From the NCBI RefSeq assembly GCF_023101145.1, contig NZ_CP073714.1, positions 4,712,001-4,776,000 on the forward strand: 64,000 nucleotides of DNA. Reading direction: 5' to 3'. The position numbers and the translations under genes were made by a program. The notes under the pieces are model-generated. The model worked only from the letters and a program-made list of their open reading frames with translations, searched no databases and was not told the origin of the DNA. The stretch is from Paenibacillus pabuli. Its GTDB lineage: Bacteria > Bacillota > Bacilli > Paenibacillales > Paenibacillaceae. Positions within the stretch are counted from its first letter, which is position 1; each line of letters starts with the position of its first letter. Below are positions 1-7,639 of this stretch, one piece after another.

Positions 1-2559
1 ACCCTCCCCTGTTGTACCTCCAGGTTCTGTTGTTCCCTGCCCAGGCGATGTATTACCTTCTCCGTTCTGTCCGTTACCTTGACCTGGACCGCTGTTGTTA
101 CCATTATTTCCGTTGCCATTATTCCCATTACCATTGTTGCCATTACCATTGTTGCCATTATTCCCGTTACCATTGTTACCCTCAGAATTTCCATTTCCCT
201 GCGAACCGTTGTCTGGATTTTCTGTTCCTGGCTGTTCTGTGCCCGGTTCCGTTCCTGGCTCTGTGCCCGTATCTGGCTGTTCCGGTTCCAGTTCCTCCGC
301 TTCAATCATCAGCGATATAGTGTTGGATGGATCCGTCTCCTGTCCGGAAGCAGGGTCAACAGCAGTCACATAGTATTCATAGGTAAGACCTGGAAGTGCA
401 CTTAAATCCTGCGCACTCGTCGAACCCACCGCATCTAAGAGATGAGTGTACTGTCCCTCAGATGTTTCTTTTCTGTAAATCCGATACTGAGTCGAGGAAT
501 CCCCCGTTGCTGTCCAATTCAACGATACAGTTTGCGTAGATGGATCATACGACCCATTCAAACTACTCACTGAAAGCGTTGACTGCTCTGGTTCTTTTTC
601 CGGCGGAGGAGTCTGGGCTCCTGCTGGAGCTTTGAAGTCCTTCACAGGAACTCCTTTCAACGCATCCCCCATTACTTTGGCAAAGAATGCTGCCGACAAC
701 TTGCTGCTATTCTTGAGCATATGGTTTGCATCGGGATTGTCGTAACCCATCCATACGGCAGCTGTCCATTCTGGAGTGTATCCGACGAACCAAACATCAC
801 GGTTGGCACTGTTGCCGGAAATGCCACTTTGAACAGTTCCCGTCTTACCAGCAACTGGTCGATCCAAACGTGCTGAACGACCTGTACCGTCGTTTACCAC
901 GTTTTGCAGCATCTGAGTCATGGAATAAGCATTTTGCTCACTCATGACACGCGTTGTATCCGATTTATCGTGTTTATAAGTCGTTTTCCCTGCACTATCC
1001 TTAATTTCCTTAATGGAATAAGCCTGCTGGTATTCACCCAGATTAGCAAATGCACTATAGGCTTGCGCCATTTCCAGCGTATTCGTACCTTTGCTAAGGC
1101 CACCCAACGCAATCGCCAGGTTTTTGTCTTCATCCGTAAGCTGGATCCCTACGCTTTTCGCAAACTGAACACCTGTATTCACACCAATTTTGCTTAATAG
1201 CCATACTGCCGGAATATTTTCCGATTTTGTAATGGCATCCGTCATGCTAATGGTAGAAGAATAACCGTGCAAGTTCCCTGGGCAGTAGTTGCCAAAACAT
1301 TGCTTTTCATTACTAAGCGACGAGTTTGCATTGTAATCACCCGATTCAAGAGCAGGTGCATAAGACACAATTGGTTTAAACGCCGAGCCAGGCTGTCTGC
1401 GGCTCTGTGTTACCCGGCTGTACCCCTTCGTTTGATAATCCCGTCCGCCAAGCAAGGCGACGAGACTGCCATTTTCATGATTCATGATTACCATGGAGCC
1501 TTGAACCGGCTGATCATCTTTGCTTGACTCGAACAAGCTATCATCCGAAAACGCACTCTCCATGGCTGTTTGGGCCTGAGCATCCATCGTCGTGTAAATC
1601 TTGTACCCGCCGATATTCAAATCATCCTCCGTTTTACCTGTCACTTTTTCAGCTTCACGAAGAACATAATCGATAAAGGCTTGGTACTTTTGCTCTTTTT
1701 CTGGCGGTGTATAGTCATAATCCACTTCTTTGGCTTCATCCATTTCCGCCTTGGTGATGTATCCTTGCTCATACATCAGCTGCAATACCACACCGCGACG
1801 TGCCTTGGAATCATTGGGATTGCTCAGCGGGTTATAGGCAGAAGGCCCTTTAGGCATCGCTGCCAACGTGGCAATTTGCCAGATCTTCAAGTTGTTAAGG
1901 TTAGACTCCCCGAAATAAAATTCAGATGCTGCCTTAATTCCGTAACGCTGATGACCAAAGAAAATTCGGTTCAGATACATCGTTAGAATTTCGTCTTTTG
2001 TGTACTTGCGCTCCAATGCCATCGCAATGGAAACTTCCGTCGCTTTCCGGAAGAAGGTCTTGTCACGGGACAAGAACATATTTTTCGCCAGCTGCTGAGT
2101 CAGCGTACTGCCGCCCTCCACCATAGAGCGGGCCATGACGTCTTTTACCGCCGCCCGTCCGATGGACCAGATATCCACGCCCTGATGCTCGTAGAATCGT
2201 TTATCCTCTGTAGCAACAAAAGCTTCTTTTACCAAATCCGGAATATCTTCTTCCTTGACCGGCTCAAGCTTTTGAATAGACAACTCGCCCATTAACTGCC
2301 CGTTGCGATCATATACTTTTGAAGTTTCATTAATTGTTGTTTTGTCCATATTGGCTTTGAGCAGCTTTTCTCCACTCACCATAATAAATAAATATCCACC
2401 CAGTGCACAGAATATGGCGATTGCCATAGTGAAAAACAGTGTCCAACCAACGCGTTTACCCGTAATTTTTTTCTTTTTAGAGGTCTTTGGCTTCGCTTTT
2501 TTGGTTGACTTGTTATTGTTGTTGCGATTGTTAGACCTCGACAACGGATCGTTTGGCAT
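1..2559 (-). CDS. Class A penicillin-binding protein (PBP1-like), C-terminus cut by window edge
   Basis: Bifunctional peptidoglycan synthase acting outside the membrane: an N-terminal GT51 glycosyltransferase polymerises lipid II and a transpeptidase cross-links the stems. About 853 codons are visible, read from an ATG at 2559 behind AGGAGG; the 3' end lies outside the window. In order: a short basic Asn/Lys-rich cytoplasmic tail, one membrane anchor near residues 40–65, GT51 motifs EDKRFYEHQG (about residue 118) and GGSTLTQQLAKN, then the transpeptidase motifs SAFK (Ser about 392), SEN and KTGT (Lys about 572). A fibronectin type III domain follows, then PGTE repeats and an Asn/Gly-rich tail. 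Known families use such tails as flexible wall-spanning linkers; that role is inferred here. It is the last gene of the minus-strand run and is separated from hfq by a terminator. Confidence 0.93.
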   Translation of the reverse strand, partial: MPNDPLSRSNNRNNNNKSTKKAKPKTSKKKKITGKRVGWTLFFTMAIAIFCALGGYLFIMVSGEKLLKANMDKTTINETSKVYDRNGQLMGELSIQKLEPVKEEDIPDLVKEAFVATEDKRFYEHQGVDIWSIGRAAVKDVMARSMVEGGSTLTQQLAKNMFLSRDKTFFRKATEVSIAMALERKYTKDEILTMYLNRIFFGHQRYGIKAASEFYFGESNLNNLKIWQIATLAAMPKGPSAYNPLSNPNDSKARRGVVLQLMYEQGYITKAEMDEAKEVDYDYTPPEKEQKYQAFIDYVLREAEKVTGKTEDDLNIGGYKIYTTMDAQAQTAMESAFSDDSLFESSKDDQPVQGSMVIMNHENGSLVALLGGRDYQTKGYSRVTQSRRQPGSAFKPIVSYAPALESGDYNANSSLSNEKQCFGNYCPGNLHGYSSTISMTDAITKSENIPAVWLLSKIGVNTGVQFAKSVGIQLTDEDKNLAIALGGLSKGTNTLEMAQAYSAFANLGEYQQAYSIKEIKDSAGKTTYKHDKSDTTRVMSEQNAYSMTQMLQNVVNDGTGRSARLDRPVAGKTGTVQSGISGNSANRDVWFVGYTPEWTAAVWMGYDNPDANHMLKNSSKLSAAFFAKVMGDALKGVPVKDFKAPAGAQTPPPEKEPEQSTLSVSSLNGSYDPSTQTVSLNWTATGDSSTQYRIYRKETSEGQYTHLLDAVGSTSAQDLSALPGLTYEYYVTAVDPASGQETDPSNTISLMIEAEELEPEQPDTGTEPGTEPGTEQPGTENPDNGSQGNGNSEGNNGNGNNGNNGNGNNGNGNNGNGNNGNNSGPGQGNGQNGEGNTSPGQGTTEPGGTTGEG
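97..183 (-). repeat. Asn/Gly-coding short tandem repeat in the PBP tail
   Basis: Imperfect repeats of CCATT / CCATTGTTG on the plus strand encode an Asn-Gly/Asn-Asn-Gly run in the PBP reading frame. The third-position choices vary (GGT, GGC, GGG, GGA), so the peptide rather than the DNA appears to be conserved, although the tract is also prone to slippage. Confidence 0.8.
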
Positions 2560-2641
2560 GTTACCTCCTGACTCCCTTTCGGTTGCATAATTTCTATTCG
2601 TCTGCTGACTCAAGCTCCTTGGAGCTTATTTTGCCCGGAAT

Positions 2642-2669
2642 GAAAAGAACAACCCTTATTCAGGTTGCT
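2642..2669 (-). terminator. Rho-independent terminator after hfq
   Basis: On the minus strand AGCAACC pairs with GGTTGTT around a 7–8 nt loop and is followed by CTTTTC. It lies between hfq and the PBP gene, so the PBP is probably transcribed separately. Confidence 0.55.
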
Positions 2670-2726
2670 CTGTCTCATTTCCTATACTTGTAGACGAAAT
2701 GGTTGATAAAAAGGTTTCGTAATTTT

Positions 2727-2969
2727 TTAAGCTTCGCCGCTATTATCTTGCTGCATCAGCGATACGCTGCGTTGCGGCGTGAACGTGGAGATGGCGTGCT
2801 TGTAGACCATTTGCTGGCGTCCGTCGCTGTCAATGACGATCGTAAAATTGTCAAATGCCTTGATCGTTCCGCGGATTTGAAAGCCATTGGTCAGATAGAC
2901 CGTAGCAGGAATGTTTTCTTTCCGCAGTTGGTTCAAGAACGTATCTTGGATGTTGATGGACTTGTTCAT
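2727..2969 (-). CDS. hfq: RNA chaperone Hfq
   Basis: Sm-fold hexameric RNA-binding protein that helps small RNAs pair with mRNAs. The 80-residue product starts MNKSINIQDTFLN; this ATG is preceded by GGGGG at good spacing, whereas an in-frame ATG five codons upstream sits on the ribosome binding site itself. The Sm1 region (NIPATVYLTNGFQIRG) and the Sm2 signature YKHAIST are both present, and the C-terminal tail is short as in other Firmicutes. It lies downstream of miaA, the usual bacterial neighbour, but a 73-residue membrane protein gene and a strong terminator intervene, so it probably has its own promoter. Confidence 0.96.
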   Translation of the reverse strand: MNKSINIQDTFLNQLRKENIPATVYLTNGFQIRGTIKAFDNFTIVIDSDGRQQMVYKHAISTFTPQRSVSLMQQDNSGEA

Positions 2970-3204
2970 TAGCCGTACCCCCATTGGTTCATTTGAATTC
3001 GAGTTTAAGTAATATTCAATATCGCTGAGTAGCTTTCGTGCTATTATATCATGAACGGATTCATATAATCCACAAAAACCCCTTGTCTGCTATTTTGCAC
3101 CTATGCCTGAGCTTCGCTTGCAACTAGAAGACTTATCCATTATACACCGCTTGTCAGAATTGCAAAAGAGGGACAATTTCTGCCTTTTCGACATGCTTTC
3201 CTCC

Positions 3205-3426
3205 TTACTTCTCCTGATCTGTAAACGGTTTTCCTTCTTCGCCGGCTAACGTACTATTTTGCCGTTTTTTTCTATCATGGATTAAGAGTTTCAGGTATGT
3301 ATTGGTATGGACTAGTACAATAATTAACCAAATCAAGGCAACCAGAACCACAATCGCAAACCCAATTCCAAATAATCCTGAGAAAAAGAAATATAAACTT
3401 GCCGCTCCGCTCGGTTCTGCACTCAT
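3205..3426 (-). CDS. Small single-pass membrane protein, unknown function
   Basis: A 73-residue protein with a hydrophobic stretch near residues 10–40 (FFFSGLFGIGFAIVVLVALI begins it) followed by a basic segment (HDRKKRQ) and a polar acidic tail. This pattern suggests one membrane segment with the C-terminus in the cytoplasm. An AAAGGGGCG ribosome binding site precedes the ATG. It sits alone between the miaA terminator and hfq. I do not recognise a family. It could belong to the sporulation or envelope set found around mutSL-miaA-hfq in related genomes, but nothing in the sequence proves that. Confidence 0.65.
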   Translation of the reverse strand: MSAEPSGAASLYFFFSGLFGIGFAIVVLVALIWLIIVLVHTNTYLKLLIHDRKKRQNSTLAGEEGKPFTDQEK

Positions 3427-3583
3427 AAAATTCGCCCCTTTCCAATTCCTGTTATTAATAAAATAAAATGGAATTTCATCAGAATATATTTTAATATTTA
3501 TGTTATTTTTTTACAATGAATTTCTCTGATTAAAACTATATACACCGCCGATTGTTCCCTGTTTTGATCTCATCATTTCACAA

Positions 3584-3630
3584 CAAAAAAAAAGAACCTA
3601 TGCCTTTCATTACCAAAAGGCATAGGTTCT
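3584..3630 (-). terminator. Strong terminator after miaA
   Basis: A 15-bp stem (arms 3593–3607 and 3616–3630, containing AACCTATGCC) is followed on the minus strand by nine consecutive T. It closes the mutS-mutL-methyltransferase-miaA transcript. Confidence 0.9.
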
Positions 3631-3667
3631 AAAGTCCTAAACAGGTGGCAAACTCCACCCTATATAT

Positions 3668-4618
3668 TCAGTTAAACTTTCGTTTGATCATCTCACATAC
3701 CTGGGCATAATTGCCTGAAAAATCATCGGTGTCTGTCATATCCACCCACTCGATATCCTTCATATGACGGAACCAGGACAATTGCCGCTTGGCAAAACGG
3801 CGCGTATCCCTTTTTAGCCACTCTACCGCAGCCTCCCAGCTGACTTCACCCTGGAGATACGCTGCAATTTCCTTATAACCGAGCCCCTGCATGGAGATAT
3901 GTCCTCTAGCTACGCCGCGCTCCAGTAAAGACTTAACCTCGTCTACCAAACCCTGTCCGATCATAAGATCAATTCGCTCTTCTACTCGGGCATACAGCTT
4001 CTGACGATCCATTGTCAAACCCACAATAAGCAGGTCATATGGAGACTCTTTTTTCTGGGAAGCCAGCTGCTCGGACAACTTTTCACCTGTGAGGTGATAG
4101 ATCTCCAGTGCACGAACAATTCGGCGCTGGTCATTTGGATGCAGTCGTTCTGCACTAACCGGATCAATGACCCTCAGCTTATCATGTAACGCCTGCGGGC
4201 CATGTTGCTCAGCATAACGAAACTGTTCATCCCGAAACGCTTCATCTGAGCCGCTGTCCGAAAATTGAAAGCCGTAACATACCGATTCCACATACAGACC
4301 CGTGCCGCCAACAATAAAAGGCAGCTTGCCGCGCTCATGGATTTCCCCAATCAGACGTGTGCAGCTCTCCTGAAATTCTGCCACGGAATAGGGGTATTCC
4401 GGTTCATGGATGTCGATGAGGTGATGGGGCACGCCCTTCATTTCATCGCGGGTAATTTTGGCTGTTCCGATATCCATTTCGCGATAGACCTGCATCGAAT
4501 CTCCCGAAATAATCTCACAATTGAACGCCTGTGCAAGCTCAATACTCATTCTTGTTTTGCCTACAGCTGTTGGTCCAACCAGCACAAGCAGCTTCGGTTT
4601 AACTTCCGCTTTCAACAT
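3668..4618 (-). CDS. miaA: tRNA dimethylallyltransferase MiaA
   Basis: Transfers a dimethylallyl group to N6 of A37 in tRNAs that read UNN codons, the first step toward ms2i6A. The 316-residue length is typical. The P-loop GPTAVGKT lies at residues 15–22, followed by the substrate motifs SGDSMQVYREMDIGTAK and PHHLID, then VGGTGLYV and, later, RRIVRALEI. The start ATG overlaps the upstream methyltransferase gene by 20 bp, which suggests translational coupling. It is the last gene of the mutS-mutL-methyltransferase-miaA block, and a strong terminator follows. Confidence 0.97.
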   Translation of the reverse strand: MLKAEVKPKLLVLVGPTAVGKTRMSIELAQAFNCEIISGDSMQVYREMDIGTAKITRDEMKGVPHHLIDIHEPEYPYSVAEFQESCTRLIGEIHERGKLPFIVGGTGLYVESVCYGFQFSDSGSDEAFRDEQFRYAEQHGPQALHDKLRVIDPVSAERLHPNDQRRIVRALEIYHLTGEKLSEQLASQKKESPYDLLIVGLTMDRQKLYARVEERIDLMIGQGLVDEVKSLLERGVARGHISMQGLGYKEIAAYLQGEVSWEAAVEWLKRDTRRFAKRQLSWFRHMKDIEWVDMTDTDDFSGNYAQVCEMIKRKFN

Positions 4619-5384
4619 TAATCACTCCGTACAGTGTTTTTGCATTGCCCCGGTCGTGTACTTCAAAACCGAGTCTCGTAAATTCCGCGCTGCCGCGCTT
4701 CTCTTTCATAACGACCCGCTTGCGGGCAACTCTTTTGGCTTCAAAAATACTCAGTTCATCCAGTGCGTTGTGATTCGCATAATCCCGCAAAGGCTTGATG
4801 CCACTCGAATCCATCATCGGTTCACGAAACATGGGGTCAAAATAAACCGTGTCACAGCTTCGATCAGGCAAGGAACGCAGCAAATCGAGATGATTCACAT
4901 GCCGCAGCTCAATGCGCCGGAAAGCTTCATTTACCTCAGGCTTAATGCTCTCATATTGAGACATGCCTTCTACCAATAGCGTGTACAGTGGGAGGGAGCT
5001 TTCACAGGCGATGACCCGACCACTTTTGCCTACAGCAACCGAGAATACCAATGCATCGGTGCCCAACCCTGCTGTACAATCGATAACGATATCTCCTTCA
5101 TGAATCGCCCCCGCCTCCAGCATCGGATCAGCTTCTCCATTTAATACACGCTTGGCCCGAACAAATCCCATACTGGGGTGAAACTCAAGCAGCGGTGAAT
5201 CCGGTCGAAACAAACGAACTTTACCCTGAAGCACAACTACAATCTCATCGATCCCATAATGTGCGACCAGTGCAGGCAAAGACATTTTTTTGCGGGGTAC
5301 ATAGGTCCCTCCCGTTGTTTCCGCCAGGTTTCGTGCACGTTCCACAAGGTGGCCTGCTTCCTTTTCACCGGTTGTAATATACAT
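4599..5384 (-). CDS. Class I SAM-dependent methyltransferase, RsmJ-like
   Basis: A 261-residue Rossmann-fold methyltransferase. SAM-binding motif I is VIDCTAGLGTDA (about residues 98–109), the acidic motif II end is ACESS, and motif IV is YFDPMF. The last resembles the DPMF signature of RsmJ, which makes m2G1516 in 16S rRNA of enterobacteria, so a guanine-N2 rRNA or tRNA target is likely but inferred. The first 90 residues (TGEKEAGHLVERARNLAETT) are family-specific. It lies 17 bp downstream of mutL and overlaps miaA by 20 bp, placing it in a DNA-repair/RNA-modification operon. Confidence 0.8.
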   Translation of the reverse strand: MYITTGEKEAGHLVERARNLAETTGGTYVPRKKMSLPALVAHYGIDEIVVVLQGKVRLFRPDSPLLEFHPSMGFVRAKRVLNGEADPMLEAGAIHEGDIVIDCTAGLGTDALVFSVAVGKSGRVIACESSLPLYTLLVEGMSQYESIKPEVNEAFRRIELRHVNHLDLLRSLPDRSCDTVYFDPMFREPMMDSSGIKPLRDYANHNALDELSIFEAKRVARKRVVMKEKRGSAEFTRLGFEVHDRGNAKTLYGVINVESGS

Positions 5385-5401
5385 AACTTCCTCCTAAATA
5401 G

Positions 5402-7618
5402 CTACATGACCCGTTTGAATAACTTCTCCAGATCATAGGTTGAAAATGAAACCACAATCGGTCTCCCGTGTGGACAAGTATATGGTTGTCGGCAAGAACC
5501 AAGACGCTGAATCAGCACTTCCGCCTCCTGATCCGTCAATTTCTGATTGGCTTTAATGGAAGCCTTGCAAGAGCACATAATGGACGCCGCTTCGCGCATC
5601 TTGGCAACATCAATACTGCGTTCACTTAGCACCCATTCTGACATCTCTTCAATAATGTCTTTCTCATCCCCCTTGGGGAACCAGAACGGGTGGGAACGCA
5701 CCCGGAAGGTTTGTCCGCCGAAATGTTCCAGGTACACACCCGCCTGCTCAAACCAAGCCAGTCTTGTTTTGAGCTTTTCGGTCTCGGATGGTGTGAACTC
5801 CAGTGTAATGGGCAGCAGCAGCTCCTGTGAAGCCTGAGCTGGATTGCCAAACTGCTCGTAGTAATACTCATAATTCACTCGTTCATGGGCTGCATGCTGA
5901 TCGATTAGATACAGACCATCTTGATTTTGTGCAATCAAATACGTTCCATGGTGCTGCCCAATCAGGCTCAGTTCAGGAAATGCAGGCATGGAAACATCCG
6001 ATTTAACGGCGGAAGCCAGCCTTGCCGGGTCCGGCAAACTTGGAGCCTTCCAGCTTCGCTCTCCTTTTGCAGCCGCCGCAGATGGGTTATAAGATGAACG
6101 TACTTCTCTAACCGGAGAATTCACCGAATTGGAACGATAAGCAGAAGCCTGAACCTGTGAAGTGGATGGCCCCTTATCCTCCGTTGAAGGCGTTGCATCC
6201 TGCGCAGCACGATCCTTAGCAGCACTTGCACTTGTATTCTCACTCACAGCAGAAGCTGGTTCACTATGTGAATGTTCGTCATGACCATCATTATGCTTCA
6301 GAACATTAGATCCTGAGTTCCCGGTCAACATCCCGAATGGATCATAGGTTGGTGGTACCTCGGGTGGAGCTTCAGGCAAGGGCTGCGTTTGATTCTCACC
6401 GTTTCCATCAGGAGTTGATTGCGCATCAGCCGGAGCGTCCAGATCCAGATCATCGTCCTCTGAAGTCATTTTTGCGGGTCCGGCATTCCTACCTAATGGA
6501 CCCTGCTGCCCATAACCTGAGGATTCCGGCTCATCCTTCAAAGGACCTCTGGGGAACAGAAATTGTTCCTGGATAAAGGAACTGTTATCTCCACGTCTGA
6601 TTTGCTGCTTGGTTACCTGTGGAATGAGCACTTCCTTCCGCAATATGCCACGCAGTGTCGTTTCCACAAACTCGTACAGCTCCGCTTCCTTGCTGAAACG
6701 AACCTCCAGCTTCGCCGGATGCACGTTTACATCGACCAGGGACGGATGCATCTCCAACTGCACCACGACAAGCGGGAACCGATTAATAGGCAGCAGCGTA
6801 TGATACGCCTTCAGAATAGCTTGGTTGAGCCCGTAATTCCGAATAAATCGTCCATTCACAATGGTCGACATGCCGCCACGATTGGCACGAGTCCATTCCG
6901 GCAAACTGATCAGCCCGCTCACACGATAGTCCAGACTCTCTCCCTGAATGGGGAGCATCGCTTTGGCGGCACTGGTACCATATATCGCTGCAACCACTTG
7001 CAGCAGATCCCCATTGCCCAGCGTCTTCAGCAGCGTATTTTCATTATGACGCAGCGTGAATGAGATGTTAGGATGGGACATGGCCATGCGATAGAGAACA
7101 TCCGAGATATGTCCCAGCTCGGTCTGGATCGTTTTCATATATTTAAGCCTGGCCGGCGTATTGAAAAATAGTTCTTTCACCTCAAAGTCCGTACCTTGGG
7201 GCGAGGTTTCATCCTCATGTGAGAGAAGTTTGCCGCCCTCAATCACGATTCGTCGCCCTCGCCCGTCATTCCCGCTGGCCGATAACACTTCCACCTTGGA
7301 GACAGCAGCAATACTCGCCAAGGCCTCTCCCCGGAATCCAAGACTTGTGATCTGGAACAGATCGCGGCCATGAGCTATTTTACTGGTTGCATGACGATAG
7401 AAGGCCTTTTCCATATCCTCTGGCTCGATACCGGAGCCATTGTCTTTGACCCGAATACGGAGCAGTCCTCCCTCTTCCACCGTAACATCAATCTTGGAGG
7501 CGCCTGCATCCACCGAATTTTCGAGCAGTTCCTTCACGACTGAAGCAGGCCGTTCGACCACCTCACCTGCCGCAATCTGGTTGGCAATATGTTCATCAAG
7601 CACATGAATTTTCGCCAC
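5402..7618 (-). CDS. mutL: DNA mismatch repair protein MutL
   Basis: Links mismatch recognition by MutS to strand incision. The 738-residue protein has the GHKL ATPase motifs IAAGEVVERPASVVKELLEN, DNGSGI and GFRGEAL at the N-terminus. The C-terminal domain carries the endonuclease metal motif DQHAAHERVNYE (Asp about 573) and later ACKASIKANQKL and CPHGRPIVVSF. These are hallmarks of the nicking MutL found where MutH is absent. Between them (about 345–545) lies a long low-complexity linker rich in Pro, Ser, Asp and Ala, longer than in many homologs. It follows mutS by 21 bp and is clearly co-transcribed with it. Confidence 0.97.
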   Translation of the reverse strand: MAKIHVLDEHIANQIAAGEVVERPASVVKELLENSVDAGASKIDVTVEEGGLLRIRVKDNGSGIEPEDMEKAFYRHATSKIAHGRDLFQITSLGFRGEALASIAAVSKVEVLSASGNDGRGRRIVIEGGKLLSHEDETSPQGTDFEVKELFFNTPARLKYMKTIQTELGHISDVLYRMAMSHPNISFTLRHNENTLLKTLGNGDLLQVVAAIYGTSAAKAMLPIQGESLDYRVSGLISLPEWTRANRGGMSTIVNGRFIRNYGLNQAILKAYHTLLPINRFPLVVVQLEMHPSLVDVNVHPAKLEVRFSKEAELYEFVETTLRGILRKEVLIPQVTKQQIRRGDNSSFIQEQFLFPRGPLKDEPESSGYGQQGPLGRNAGPAKMTSEDDDLDLDAPADAQSTPDGNGENQTQPLPEAPPEVPPTYDPFGMLTGNSGSNVLKHNDGHDEHSHSEPASAVSENTSASAAKDRAAQDATPSTEDKGPSTSQVQASAYRSNSVNSPVREVRSSYNPSAAAAKGERSWKAPSLPDPARLASAVKSDVSMPAFPELSLIGQHHGTYLIAQNQDGLYLIDQHAAHERVNYEYYYEQFGNPAQASQELLLPITLEFTPSETEKLKTRLAWFEQAGVYLEHFGGQTFRVRSHPFWFPKGDEKDIIEEMSEWVLSERSIDVAKMREAASIMCSCKASIKANQKLTDQEAEVLIQRLGSCRQPYTCPHGRPIVVSFSTYDLEKLFKRVM

Positions 7619-7639
7619 AGGTCTTCCCCTCCCCTATAC

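Noticed and set aside
97..183. Regular ~24-bp spacing in the first 200 bp suggesting a CRISPR array or minisatellite
   Set aside because: The units are contiguous, without unique spacers, and lie in frame in the PBP gene where they encode Asn/Gly; it is a coding low-complexity tract.
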